From NCBI GenBank assembly GCA_030248135.1, contig JASANC010001711.1:62001-126000 (forward strand): 64,000 nucleotides of DNA, read 5' to 3'. Positions 36,540-50,700 of the stretch are shown here, piece by piece. The position numbers were made by a program, and so were the translations under genes. This DNA comes from Theristus sp. LFF4_11. Lineage: Eukaryota > Nematoda > Chromadorea > Monhysterida > Xyalidae. The notes beneath the pieces are model-generated. The model was not told where the DNA came from. It ran no database searches and saw only the letters and a list, made by a program, of their open reading frames with translations. How positions within the stretch are numbered: position 1 is the stretch's first letter; the number at the start of each line of letters is the position of its first letter.

Positions 36540-38729
36540 CTTTAGGACAAGTATGTGTCCGTTGCGTAAGCTTGCAGATAAATGACCACATTATTCAGTG
36601 GTTATGGTCGATGCTTCAGGGCGGGGATTTTGAAAAAAAAATGCACGTGTGCGTCGTTGGCGGCCGCATGGTTGGCCATGTGCTTTGCTTGCTTGTTCAG
36701 GCATAATAATGCCACTGGCAACGTCACAACAACAACAAGAGAGAGCGATTTTGTGTTTTTGCTGGCACACACGCTGCTGCGCATCGATCGCCTACCCGCG
36801 AGACACACGAGCTGAATGCGAAATGCGTGTGTGTGTTTTTGGGTGTGCGTGCGTCCACAGCAGCAGCGCAGACGGCAGTGTTCGCACTGTGTTCTCCCTT
36901 ATGTCGCTTGTTCCGTCGGGTGGCGTGATGCTCTGTCTCTCTGAGTTTTCGTTTTTTTACCCCCACTCGCCACAGGCATCAGTTTCTTTTTTGTCCGACC
37001 GTCTGTGCGTTTCGCATGTACGTTCGTCGTTTCGTGCAGTTTCCTCTCTCCATATCGACATTGAACTTTAGATCAGTTGGCTGCGTTCGTAAGCAACTCT
37101 TCTCTCCTCCTGTTAGGAGGAACAAAACCGAACGCATAAGAGTTTGGATTGTTCATCACACTCTACAACGACGACACAGCCAGATGTTTTTGTCGTCGCA
37201 AAGTTCCATCCAGGAACGAGACGAGACGCAACGAGCGTAATGTAATAGTACACACACACATCACATCATACATCAACGACCACTGTTGATTGTGATTTGT
37301 GTGATGTTCGCAGTGTTGTGCGACGCGCATACGACCCCCTCGTTGTAATAGTTCAAATATTTCAGGGAGAATAGCGCGCACACTCAACCAGCGGTGCTGT
37401 TCAAAAACGCGTTTCTACTGTATTCACAATCAAACGTGCGTTGCGTAGACAGTGCACCGTTTTTTCTGTCACAAACTTTTAGTGTTTCACTGTGTCACAC
37501 ACACCGTTATGCAGCAGACCCCTTCCATCGGTCGCTCGTTGATTATTTTACTGCTGGTTTTTGATCGTCGTCGTAATTTGTCGGCTTCGGTTTTTCGTGT
37601 GCGCGTTGGTTTTATCGCCCGGCCCACCGTGTATGTTGTGCCGCCGCTGTGTTATTATTTGTTGTTTTTGCGGTTTTTTTTTCAAATGCGCGGCGCGCGC
37701 GCTGCAGAAGAAGAAATTCAAAACCTAACGGGCGTTTGTTTGTCCACGAGAATTTTCAAGAAACTGCGCTTTTGGCCACGTGTTAGTCGCGTGGGCCACT
37801 GCTTAGTTGTTTTACATTTGTTTTCATTGTTAAATCAAAAGTCGATGTTGTTGTTGTTGAAGTCTTGTGGTTTTTTTGTATGAAAAGACGGTTCAAGTAA
37901 TTGGATTGAAAATGTAATGCACACAACGTGGCTTTCTTTGCTTTTGCTACATCCAGTCCGTTTGCTGGAATGCCATTAGTTGGCACTTGGTCAGCTATCA
38001 GCAGCTGATTTATAACTGGCTTGCACAATGTGAAATGAGTCAGCTTTTGAAGTCAGTTAAAATTGTAAGCGTAGAAATTTGCCCAGATGATTCATTGACA
38101 AAATAAAATTGCGAAAGCGTTGTCACGCCATATTCCTTCCTTGTTTTTTGGCATCAACACGTCACTTTTCAGTCAATCGTTCTAAAAATATGACAGGTCT
38201 TGACGTCTTGTAAATTTTTACTTTTCGGAAGTTGAAAAATACAAGAACCCTCACAAGTTATAAGCTGTGGGCATTATGTGCAGTAATTGCGTGAGGGCCT
38301 TTGTTGACCTCATCACTTTTCAGAGTAACCGACCATACCACCGTTCATGATTTCATTGTCTGACATTTTGTCTTTACTGCTTTTATTGATTATCGTGTTT
38401 ATGATCTGCTTGTTTTCAGCTTAACACAAACAAACCACACAAGCCAAAACTATTCAACTATCCGAACAACAATGCATAATCTCTAGCCGCTAATTACCGG
38501 TATTTTACCATTTAGTGGTCGTGTGGTCGATAAAAACAGGTTTAAAAAACCAAGCGAGCTTCACAAACACACATATTGTATCTCAGCTGTCATAAATTCT
38601 CACATGCGCGATATCGTATTTGAAAATTACAATCTGTTCTGACGGCCAGCATTTGGGGTTGTCGATGTGGATCGGACAGGACGACAGCAAAAGCGTGTGG
38701 TTGGTGTGAGAACGGTGTTGCAAACGTAA
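36540..38729. other. Upstream region of Patched
   Basis: Moderately GC-rich for this window, T-rich on the plus strand, low in repeats. It includes open frames at 36649-37071 and 37452-37883 that look like chance frames, with no domains. It probably holds the promoter and 5' UTR of Patched. Microsatellite-like CACACACACATCACATCATA at 37249-37268 is the only simple repeat noted. Confidence 0.4.
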
Positions 38730-41700
38730 ATGTTGATGCTGCTGGAAAGCCCCGAGATCACGGCGCGGTTAGGCAAGAAGAAGCGATCCACGGTAGCGTC
38801 GTTGTCGCCATCGTCGTCGTCGTCGTCGTCGTCCTCGTCGTCACCCACAATCACGAATCAGTCCGAGGACGTGTCGGTGTTGTTGCCAGGTGACGATCAA
38901 CATCACCACCACCACCAACTGAGCAATGCACATCACTACACTCACCACGATCACCATCAACAGCGACGTGTCCGGCGTCACCTGAGCGCCCCTGATGACA
39001 GCCATCATTATGACATCATTGAGCATCACATTCATTATGAGAAACAGTATTATGCTGATGATGTAAGCAAGCTGCTGTTTTATGCAATTCTGCAAGAGTG
39101 GTCGAGGAGTTTTGGTTTATATTCAGGATAGAGCACTTTCTTGAATGCGGTATAGTCGGTTTTGTATGGGGTAAAGGGGTGAATAGACTGACTGAAACAA
39201 TTGTTGTTATCAGTTCGATGATTTATTATTCAAAGTTTTATTTCTAGGCCCATCTGCGCCAAGCACTGCATAGTGCTCCGCCGTATCTACCACCGGCATG
39301 GCTGAAGGATTTCTCAGCGCGCCCAACATGGTGCGACGCGCAAATGTCGCTGAAGCAGATTCGACGGGTTCGTTAGCTCTCCAATATTTTCCATAACGTT
39401 TATCAGCGGATTTTTTTTGCTTTGATCTGTCCATATCCACCAGTTTTGGTTGGCTTCGTAAACGCCAAACCAAAAGTTCAGACCGTTATCAAAAATAGTG
39501 CTTGATTTAATATTAGCAGTCGGTTTTTTTTACACGTGAAATGAGCAAGGAATGATATTTGAAAAATGAAAAGCACATGACATGACATGACATCGCATAC
39601 AGTCAGCGCAACAACGACAGAAATCATCAAACTAATTAAACTGAAAGGCGGTTCAGAAAAAAATTTGCGTGTCGTGTGTGTGCTGCAGTTGCCGAACTGC
39701 ACATACAACTAGTAAACTTTGTGAGCATGTAGTTTTTCATAATTTACAAATTGTAATTTGTTGCTGCTTGTGTGTTGCGGCGTGCGAGCGTATGTACAGC
39801 AACGAACACAAACTTGAATGTGACAAGTGAAACGGCCTTGAGAGTGACGGAGTGTTCAGCGGTGCCTTGTTCACACAAGCAAGCACCACGACCAAGACGA
39901 CAGCAGACTCACCAGTACCACTCATATTCGCTGACGTGCCGAAAAGTGTGCGTTGTGTGTGACGTATGTTTTTTTGTCAGGTGGCATCTTATAACTTTTA
40001 TAAAAGTTTATAAAAGTGTGCGTGCAGTTTGAATTGATTGCATTTAACCGGCAATCGACACCTAAAATTTTAGATTCAGGTGTCAGAAAATGTTTGAAAG
40101 ATGTGTTTTTACAGCCCATTTTCTCAAAGCAATTGTGGCTCCGCGAAGAATCTACTTACAGTTGACTAAAATGCCAGCAGTTTCACTTCCAGGTTTTTTC
40201 CGAAACACAATGGGATGGAATGGTTGAGATTGAACACAAGAGAGAGTCACTGTTAGATCTAGAACAGTGTCTTCCGGTTATTTTCCGGTCGCCAATTTTT
40301 TTCGCACAATTTTTTTTACAATCGCAAGAGGCAACATCTGGCTGGATTGAATTGTAATAGTAATGTTCGATTGAGATAAGAGTGTGGGACAGTGATAAAA
40401 ACAGTACTGCATCCTGTCGAACAGTTCAATCCGGCTCGATCGTGCTAGAAACAAGTGGTTTGTCGTGAAACTGTGTGTTTCAAGAAGAACAAAATGAGAC
40501 GTAAGAGAATGTACAAGCGAGCAAATCTGTACAAGCTAGATAAATGTACGAATTCATGAGCACCCCGAGTGACCGTTTTCAGGGCAAAGCGCGCGGCTTC
40601 GAGTGTGCGCTGCGCGGTCGCAGTCTGCTGCAGCGCCTGCTGTTCGCACTCGGTCGCTCCGTGCAGAACTTCTGGCCGTTGGTGATGCTGGTGATGGTGC
40701 TGCTGCTGGCCTACTTCTGCATCGGCCTCCGCAACGTGCACATCCAGATCGACATCGTGAAACTCTGGGTCGAAGGTCGGTTTCATCTCATTTCAGTGTT
40801 GTTGTTTTTCGTGTTGACGCTTCAGCTTCAGGTACGTTTTGGTGGAAGAATGGTGTTTTTTTGGGGGGATGCTCTGCAATTTTTAGTCACTATATAAGTA
40901 ATGTTTGCACGTTTTTTCGAATGCTGAAATGCCATTAGAAGAACAACAAGGCGTTTGTTTGTTCAAGATTGCGTGTCAAAATCGGAATTCTGGCCGTCTC
41001 GGTCTATATGTAATGTTTACGCTGTTTTTTTTGTGTTCGTAAACTCGTTTAGTTCTTTTTTCAATTTGTCCATTTTTGCGAGTTGTCAAAACAAACTACT
41101 CTGCTGTGTATTAGTGTTGTCTGTGTGTGTTTTTCAATCAATGTGTAAGAGAATGAGCAAGCACGTATGTGTGCGAAAACTTATAAGCGATGCTTATACA
41201 AGTAGCTAATGACATTGCCGAAGCTTTGCACCGACCGGTACCCACTGCGACTGAATCCATCCATATGCCCGTTCGTCTCGGCTGTGCTTTGTTGAATGAT
41301 TTATTATGGAGCCTTTTTTCATGCATCATAATTTGCTAGTACAATGCAAGTTGGCTGGCTTGAACTTGCTGCACTCCACTGACTGCGATTCAGTTTCACT
41401 TTCCATTCATATTTCACGACTCGTGTGATATGAATGAGCTATGAGCTGTATGAACATGTGTTTTGTGTTTTTGGTTTGTTTGGGCTCGGTTTGTTGTGGA
41501 CATTGTTTTGATTGTGTTACGATTTCCGATTTTCACGTGCACGTGTATTTGGGGTGCGAAGAGGGTGGCTGATATACAATTCTGTTTTAGATCATAGTTT
41601 ATTGGTATTGTATTGATTTAAAATAGTGGTCAAACGAGGGAGCTTTGCTATTTTTTAATGTTGTCGTCGCCTGACTCCGTGGTTTCTGCGTCCCGCGTGT

Positions 41701-44700
41701 ATCATCTGCGGCTAGTGCATGTCGTTTTGTTAAAAAAGTATGAAATTCGAATGAAGTGATAAATAAAATTCTTTTGTTCCTTCTCTATTATCGCCCGCTT
41801 TTCTGCTGCGACGAATAACCGTGATGCATTTCGTCGTTGATTTCAGTGTCGGTGTGCTTGGTGTTTTGTTTTCTGGTTCGGTTCCATTATTCCATTCCGA
41901 ATGAACGAGTTCTGTTGGCATATGCTGTGTCTCTGGCCTAGGCTTTACTTGATTATGGCACGGACTGGTCTGAAAACTGGATTTGCGTTCATGACAGTGG
42001 TGCATGAGGCGCAAACAGTAATAATGCTGCTGGTTGGCAACGCAGTTTTCTTTTCTGCTTCGTGCTTCGATTTCAGCTTAATTTTCAAATGTACGTTCTG
42101 TTTGAGAGTGAACGGAAGGGAAGACGGACACCGGACTGGCTGGAAGTGAATTATTCACCAACATACAGTCCATCTGGAAAAAATATGCAATATGACGTGT
42201 TGACCAACCAATCAGCGCTGAGAATTTCTCAGGAGCAACCAATCAGCGCTGAGAATTGCAATGACCAACCAATCAGCTAGTTGCATATATTAGAGAGATA
42301 GACTGTATCTTGTGCTGACGGCTGGTTGATTTTTAAATGTTTGAAATAAAGCTGCGTGCGGCGGTGAGTTAAAAGAAACTATGATGTCTGATACAGCTTT
42401 AGAATAACAACACTATGTTTGTGTTCTGACAGCCAACAGCTTTCAGGGAAGATCAACGTTAAATATTCAGATAAAAACGAATAGTAATGAAAGACTTGTC
42501 CAAAATTTTTGAGATCCGGCTCTTCTCGTTTTGATGTTATTTCAGTGGGTTTTTTAGTGAGGTGGATTTCAGCTGCACCTGTTCAGTGCAACCGAGCGTG
42601 TGATGGTTTTTTGCCAGTCAAGGCGCTGAGCTGTGAAAAATTTCAATAATAATGTCGTCACCATTGGAGTTGTATCACTCGGACGACGTAATTCTCACGC
42701 GTAATGCGTTTTCCAGTATTTTCCGCAGTAAATATTGCCGAAATGCAGATATTCTGATATAAAAACCGGCCAAACGGCGCTTTCAAAGCACAACCCTTTT
42801 TTGTGCGCATGACCCCTTTTCATAATGATTGTATGTCGTTTTTCAATAAATTTGACCGATTTCAAATTTTGCTCGTTGTGAGCTCGCGATATTTCTTTTC
42901 TGAAAAATGGCAATCGAAAAAATCGATACGATGTTTCGTTTTCATGTGGGTATAAATTCAAACAAACCGCATGGCAGCAAAAACAGCAGCAGATTGCCTC
43001 TGTTGGGTTTTCAAGGGAGTTTGGCATTGAGCCAATGAAACTAAAATTGAAGAAACTGAACACTCACTCGCGCTAGCACATTGTGGCGTGCGCGCTCGCC
43101 CTCTTGTGCTTCTACAGTATTTATGGCTTCAGTGTGCGACTGAAATGTGCACTGTATATGCGAGAATTGTCTTGGCCCCTTGGGACAAAAACAATCGTCA
43201 ATTGGTGCCAACTCATATGAACACTGAGAAAGTTGAAACTGTTGAATGCCAGCCAGTGAAACGTTATAATGGGATGCAAAATACGATGCTGTCCATTTTG
43301 GCGTTCGACACGACTAGAATGGGGGTTTGACGGGATGGACGACTGCTGGGATGTGTTTGAAACTTTTAACCAAATGGGGCAAATTCTTGAACCGCAATGA
43401 AATGGTCACGAAGAATATTGTGGAGTGTGTTGCTTGTTTCTGCTTTCAAACCAGTGGAATTTTATTATTTTTGCGTTTTTTGCAAATGTGTCTGTGCTGA
43501 AGGTTTCTTTCTTGAAGGGCTGTCTGCTGAAGGCAAAGAAGCTTTATTGACACACACAGTAAAGTGTTTTTTTTGCGAATTCTTTTTTTAGATGTCAATA
43601 ATTTTGCAATGATGGTTTAAAATTCAATAATTTATATTCCCACAAAAGTGCAAGTCATAATTTGTTCTTCTTCCTTAAACCTGTTTTTGATGTAGTTGTC
43701 ATTCGCTGATGTGGTGACGTGAATAATTGAGTATTTATCTTTTTTACTGACAAACTGGCCACTTTTACGGCATATACGAGTTTGACAGTGGGCGTGTGTT
43801 TTTCAAAAAAGATGTCGTGAAAAAAATAACATCATTTAATGGCGTCACATTTCTGTATTTACGATGTCTCTGTGAGGGTGGACTGATCCGAACTGAATCG
43901 CTTTTCAACTGAAAAAATGGTAGTTTCAGCTTGAATAGCTCATGAGCGTGGGCAGTTAAAATGTCCAAAATTTTTATGTTTGGTTTTGTGTCTGTGGCTT
44001 GTTGACTTTAGTGCACAGATGGCAAGCAAAAGGAAAAAAACGCTACAAAGCTGCTTATTGGGGGATTGCTGTATTTTTTCTGAAATTTGTAAGACATTTC
44101 AATCGAATTGTGTGTGTGTCGATGAATGGAATAAACAACGAAGCATACTGGGTGATTGTATGCAACGAACAGTGGGTGCACAGGTGGGTCCCTGCAATGT
44201 TGAGCCTTGGTTGGTCAACCGGCGAAATCAAGCTCACAATGAGACACTGTGGATGGGCGAACGACTGACGCAACACACACAGCATTCTGTAGCACTGCAC
44301 TGCAACAGCATTTTGCAATTTCACTCAAGTTTCCATCGTTCTTTTCAGACAACGGTGACCTGAATCGTGAGCTGCAGTTCCTCGGCAAGATCAAGAGCGA
44401 GTACGTGGTGTCCGAGTCGTACAAGAGCAAACACGATGCGAACACGACGACGACGACGACGCCGGTGCCTGCGGTGAATGCGACCACTGAGCCCCCTCCT
44501 CCGCGCGTGCAACCGCCGCCGGGCGCAGGCACCGACATCAACGGCGGTTTCACCCTCTTCATACAGACGCCGAAACGAACGGGCATGAACGCGCTGACCA
44601 AGGAGGACCTGCTGTTGCACGCCGATCTGCTCGTCAACATCAGTCGATTGAGCATCCCGTTTGAGCAGTAGTTCGTGTCGCTTTTCGGTTGTCGTTGTTT

Positions 44701-47700
44701 TTTGAACAAACCGTACCTTTTTTTGGTTCAACTGGTTACGGTGTCCTTGACTTATCGAGTGTGAAACTCGTACCGAAGCCAACCTACGCAGTAGTTTTGT
44801 GATGCCGATGTTGCTTGTGCTGCTTTTCAGCAGGCCATTGTTTGTGACAGCTCCATTAAGCAAGCACAGCGGAGCAGTGTTGAAGAAATTGGTGAATGCA
44901 AGCCAGTGAATCACTTCAGCAACTTCACGCTTGCTGACATGTGCTTCAAACCGCCAGCGCCTTCGCTCGCCTCGAAACTCGGCATTCTCACGGACAAAAT
45001 CCAACCAATGATCGACAGAATTATCCCGTGCATTCTGATCACACCGCTCGACTGCTTCTGGGATGGCGCAAAACCGCTCGGGCCCGATCCACCGATTTAC
45101 ATGGAGTTCGTTCTTGTTATGTTGTCTTTTGTTTTCTTTGAAAGTTTCGACAAGGGGATTTCGCTGTGGCCATTTGTTTTTTTTGTTGACAAAGATTCAA
45201 TTTGACCATGGCGTCGTCATCTTTTCAGGCCCAGTTTTGTGGAGACGTTCTTTCCCGGTGCCGGTCTTCCGTCGGGCGACGTGACGTGGAAGAATCTGAA
45301 CGTGGAAAAGTTGTTGCTGGTCACTAAACAGTTTTTCGGTGACCTTGGCGTGCTCGGCAATCAGTTGACAAGGGTAAAGTTATAACGTTACAAAAATTAA
45401 AAAAAAATGTTTTTAAACGCACATGATTGATTGGAGTGGTAATTGCACAGATGACAAGGCAGTAAAGTAATTGTGTTGAATCTTGAATAAATCCAAATAA
45501 AAAAAAACATTTTCAAGAAACCAAAATCAACTGCATAAAAATTGAATACTTGCACAGGCGGGCCTCGACGACGGCTATTTGTCGCGTCCGTGCATCGACA
45601 ACCTCGACCCCGAGTGTCCGGCCAGCGCGCCGAACGCAGTGAAATGGTGCGAACTGGTGGAGGCGTTCATGCAATGGAATGAAACGGCAAACCCCGGCAT
45701 TCACTTGGAGAAGGAAGAAGTGAAACCGTCGCGACTGGCGCTCTTGAAAAGTACGCTCATTGCCAAGTTTAGGCTGCGTCTTGACCGTTTACTTGCGTTG
45801 CTAACCACAGTCAATCACACAAAAAGAGCATCGTTCGCATCGTAGATTCAAATGCAGCGTTGGTGAATTAGCTGCTGGCGACACGCGTTTATTTCATGCC
45901 CACTGTATTTTTTTCAACAGAAACCCGCCGAAAACGATCGGAGCCCGAAGACTACTACAAAGCGTACGAAGAGATCTACGAGAACGAGGCGAAGGAACAG
46001 GCTGACACAACGGACGACTTCGGCGTCGAGGATTTGTTTGGCGATGAACAATCAGTTGACAATGTTGGTTGCATTTCTGTTGGCGTTTGAGAAATGCAAG
46101 AATTCACTAATAGTTACACACATCTGTGTGTGCTGCATTTGTTGACATGAATTTTGGAACTGTTTTAAAACCATTTTTCAAACGGAACTGAAGATGCAAA
46201 ACGTATTGTGCGATTGTTGTTGTTGTTGTTGTTGTGTTCGATCGCAACATGCCTTCGTTGCAGGACCAATTCACGGACGACTCCCGCCCGGAGCAATGTC
46301 GTGCGTACGTGAACTCGCTGCGCAACTTGCTGCGACAACAGCCGGACATTGTAGAACGGATATTGCCCGACGCAACGAAACGACGGAACATCTATCAAGC
46401 GGTCAGTGAATTGCGTTGGTGGCGTTACAGCTTACTGATTTTGGATTGAGATGCTGTGGGTAGGGTGAACAACTGAACTGCCTGACTTTGAGGGGCACAT
46501 CATTGATGAGGCCACCCCTCGTCTGCAGCAGGCCGAAATGCAGAGAACCACCATACAAATTGGTTGATTTATTTTGACACCAACAAGGGCTCCTTTGATG
46601 ATTAAAACCACGCATTTTGTTTTGTTTTATCACAATTGACAGTAAGTCAGTGCACTATTTTGCATATTGTGAAACAACAAATTGCACTGCGCGTTCGTGC
46701 CAACCTGGCAGCGGCATTTCAGCCGACCGCCGAGTGGTACGGCAAGCAACTGACCGGCGGCTGCGTTGGCTTCGCACGTCGCATCCTCGGTTGGCCGGAG
46801 GAGTTGATCATTGGCGGCGCCAGGAAAGACGAAAACGGCCACATCTACCACAGCGAGGCGCTGCAGACGGTCATGCTGCTTGGCGGCGCGCACGATGTGT
46901 ACGCGAGATTCGCGGTCAGTCACGTTCAGTTGGTTGATTGTTTGAATTTGCATTGCATTGTTCAGTTTGTTCATTGTCCCCTATTTACTGTGCTTGTTCA
47001 ACATCGGAAGCGAGTGAGGAAAGGTTTTTTTGGAACGGTTGTTCAGATCGAATTGCCAACCAATTAGCTGTTTGTTTATAATTCGATTAATACCAATTTT
47101 TTAAGTTCTGGGACTGAATGCGTGTGCAGACGTAGAAAGGAAACTAGTTTCAATCTTTATGTGGCAATTCAAAGTCGCCTAAGTGACGCGGCCGAATGTG
47201 GGGGACTCGGATCACTTTACCAATTTCGAATTCCCGCGTCCTGCATGAAACTGTTTACCTATCTATGGGCGCATTGAGTTGCGGGACTGAAATAAAAGAT
47301 CATATTGATATATCACAAAAACCCATCGTCGTATGCGGAAACAGAAATCGAGTCACCAGAATGTGGCTATGTTGCAGAACGGCAAGCACACGACGAAGAA
47401 GGACATCGACAAGACCAGTTGGTCGCCGAACGTGGCCGGCTGGATCCTGAGCGAGTGGCAGCGCCAGTTCACGCGTTACATCTTCGAGCACGTGAACAAC
47501 ACGGACGGCATCGACGACCGCCAGTCGCATCCGCTCGCCGGCACCAGCGTCTCGGACATGATGCGCGAGTTCTCGAAGTTCAAATATCACATCATCGTCA
47601 CCGGCTACTTGTTCATGGTCGGCGGTGGGAGAGCGTTTGGAAATGAATCGTATTTTGATTTTGGGCAGTGAGCTGTTTTTTGACGAGAGTAGTTCAGTGC

Positions 47701-50700
47701 AACCTCGTGCATCCATTTGATCATTTTCATTGGACCGTGAAGATTTATTTCACTTGTGCTGGATCGGCAATGTAGCACATTCACAAACAAGCAAACACCG
47801 CGCACACGTGCGAATGACAGCAGCACGCGTGTCCTCGGTGCGTGGCGTGGTGTACGTCTGTGCGACCACTGCAACATCGCTGCGTTCGTGTAACCGAGTG
47901 CTTCTGCGCATAAACCGTCAGAGCACTAGCATCTTATCCGACAAAGCCGATGACTGCCAGCTGCAGTGCCACCAGAACACCCATTTTGCAGTTCCTCTAC
48001 GCTGGCGTCGCACTGTTCTCGTGCCAGCGCAACGGCGTCGACTCGTGCGCCGGTCTGGCGTTCGTCGGCGTGCTCCTCGTGACGGTCGCGTCCGCCGCCG
48101 GCCTCGGCCTGTCCACGATGGCCGGCATCGAGTTCAACGCGGTCACCACGCAGATCGTGCCCTTCCTCGCACTCGGACTCGGCGTCGACGACATGTTCCT
48201 GCTCGTGCACAACTACATGGTTGGTTCGGTGTTGTTGGTGTTGGTGTTGGTGGTGTGCTGCTCTTGGTTGAGGACGGTTGATATGATGGAACGATACCAC
48301 CAGCCTATTGTTTTTTTTTTATTTTGGTCCCGAGACTCAATGCGCGCATAGATAGGTAGGCAGTTTCATGTATGACGCGGGAATTCAAAATTGGCAAAGT
48401 GATCCGGGTCCCGTCCCGTCAATGGCGCTGAGTCACTTGGGCGATTTTGAATTGGCACATAAAGATTGAAACTAGTTGCCTTTCCGCGTCTGCACGCGCA
48501 CTGAGTCGCAGAACCTAAAAAATTGATATTAACTGACCACCTTTCTAGTGAAATACTTTATCATTATATGCCAGCGACATCCAATCAGCGATGGAAGAGA
48601 ACGGAGTGTTTCATTTTAGTATGGCTGGCGTCGATTATGGTCACTTTTTTGTGTTCACAGCACCGTTTCGCGCGTTTGTTTTTTCAGGAAATCGTGAAGA
48701 TCTGCGATCGTGACGAATTGGGCTTTCTGCTGAAGGAGACAGGCCTGAGTGTGCTGATGACCTCGATCAGCAATATCCTCGCCTTTCTGGCCGGCAGTCT
48801 GTTGCCCATCCCGGCGATGCGATCATTCTGTGTGCAGGTCAGTTCTGGATTTTCATTGATTTGCTTTTTCAAATCAAACTTCAACACGCAAACTTTTACG
48901 TCGTTGTAAAATTCAAACAAAAATTACCGTGCCCCGCAAAAGTTCACGTTGCAACATTGTTTCTGGTCGGTGTATATTGTGCTGGTGGCCACTTGCAGAC
49001 GGCCATCCTGCTGTCGTTCAACGTTGTCGTCATTCTCACGCTATACCCGTCGATCATGGCCGTTGATCTACTACGTCGCAAACGTGGTCTCGTCGACGTG
49101 TTCTGTTGCATTGTCGGCTATCGCGATCAGTGTCATGCGCCGACGGTCGTCGCAAACAGTCGCCCCGCAGCAACCGGACATTCGCGCGCTGCCAGTGATG
49201 CGATTCCAAATGATGGACACTACCATAAACTGCCGGTGAGCGCGCCTGCGAGATTCGCGGCGTTGTGTCGTCGTCTGTTCGTTAGAACCGGACAGTTTTG
49301 CTGTGTTTTCTTCCCTGTTAGTTTTTTTTGGCAAATGCTAAGTTCCGTTTGTACACCTTCATGGGTCTTGGTAGCAGCGGTCATGCTGTGTGTGAGTGTG
49401 ATTTTTACCCCTGAGATTTCGGTGTGTGTCGTTTTGTTCTCCTTTTTTGTTTGCTGTTCTGCTCCCCAACACTGTTCTGTGGCCTTGAAGTGGCAGGTAG
49501 GCTGCAGCGGCGATAAATTAGATCCAGACTAGGAAATGAGACTTTCATTTCAAAGAGGACTATGGAAACATGAAATTGTTCCAATCAATTTTTCCGTTTT
49601 TCAGTTTGATTTATTCTGACATGCAGGCTTTCCAAGCGTCGGTTTCACGATGGTGTTGATTTTTTTGATTTACAGTATTTTCGATTGTACGTGCCCATTT
49701 GCTGTTTTTTTAATTGTCCAGGACACAAACAGCCAAGCGCATTTGCAAGGCGCCGAGAATCCGAGTGCGGAAGCAGCAGCCGATGAGGGAGGAGTTGGAG
49801 GCGGAGTCGCAGTGCAGACAGCGGCGAATCAGCGGCAGCCCACTGGCGACTCACCGCCGCCGCCGTACGAAGTGCGTCTGCATCTTGTTTTCATGTTTTC
49901 TCTCACGTTTTTCTCCTCATACTGCACTGGTGTGTTTACTTTTGTAAACTTCATTGATTTCTGACCTTTTATTTATTTCACTTCTTTTTTCCAAGTGAGT
50001 TTGAGCAATATCACCACGAAGGTTGAGTACAACATATGCTTCCTGTCGAAATGTGGATGATGAAACGTAGAGGAGATTTTGTTTTTGTTTTTCAGAAAAA
50101 AGCAGGTTTCTTTTGCAAAAATCCATATTGCATGTGGTTGCCTATTGTGTTGTTGCGTGACCGCAGGAGTTGACAGCAGCAGCAGCAGCACAGGCAGCCA
50201 GCAACGTCGGCAGCGTGCAGCCGTCGGTCGAGTTGCCGGAGGAGCGGCCGAATCGGTGTCCCGCACTGCGTCACCTCACGATGCACCATTTTGTCACGCA
50301 CGCCTACGTGCCGTTGCTGCAGAAGTCATGGGCCAAGGTGCGACATGCGCTTGAGATTTACTACGAGATTAGATTACTAATTGCTTTCGATTGTAGGACT
50401 GCTGTGTTCAGTGTGTTGTTTGTGTTCACAGCAACGCACTACGTTTCAGACTTGGCATTCTAGCGAAACCGGAGCATGTGCACACACAAGCCGGCTGGCT
50501 GATCATCAGTAACGCCAGTTGTTGTTGTTTTCAACTTCACGCTTCGGTTTCGCCTGAATGCAGGTCTAGTGAAGCGTGGTGCAGCGATTCCGATCAACAA
50601 TGCTCGGCCATACGTGCTCTTTCAGATGTTGTTGTTGTTGTTGTTCATGGGCGCAATCTGTCGTTCATGTGCTCTTTTCAGATGACAGTGATCGGCGTCA

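Noticed and set aside
36649..37883. Open frames of 74-143 codons upstream of Patched
   Set aside because: No domain, no good splice partners, overlapping frames on both strands.
41901..42280. Nested gene in Patched intron 3
   Set aside because: Short frames with no domain and overlapping a MITE.
47926..48300. Long minus-strand frame opposite the sterol-sensing exon
   Set aside because: Shadow of the GC-rich Patched exon on the other strand.
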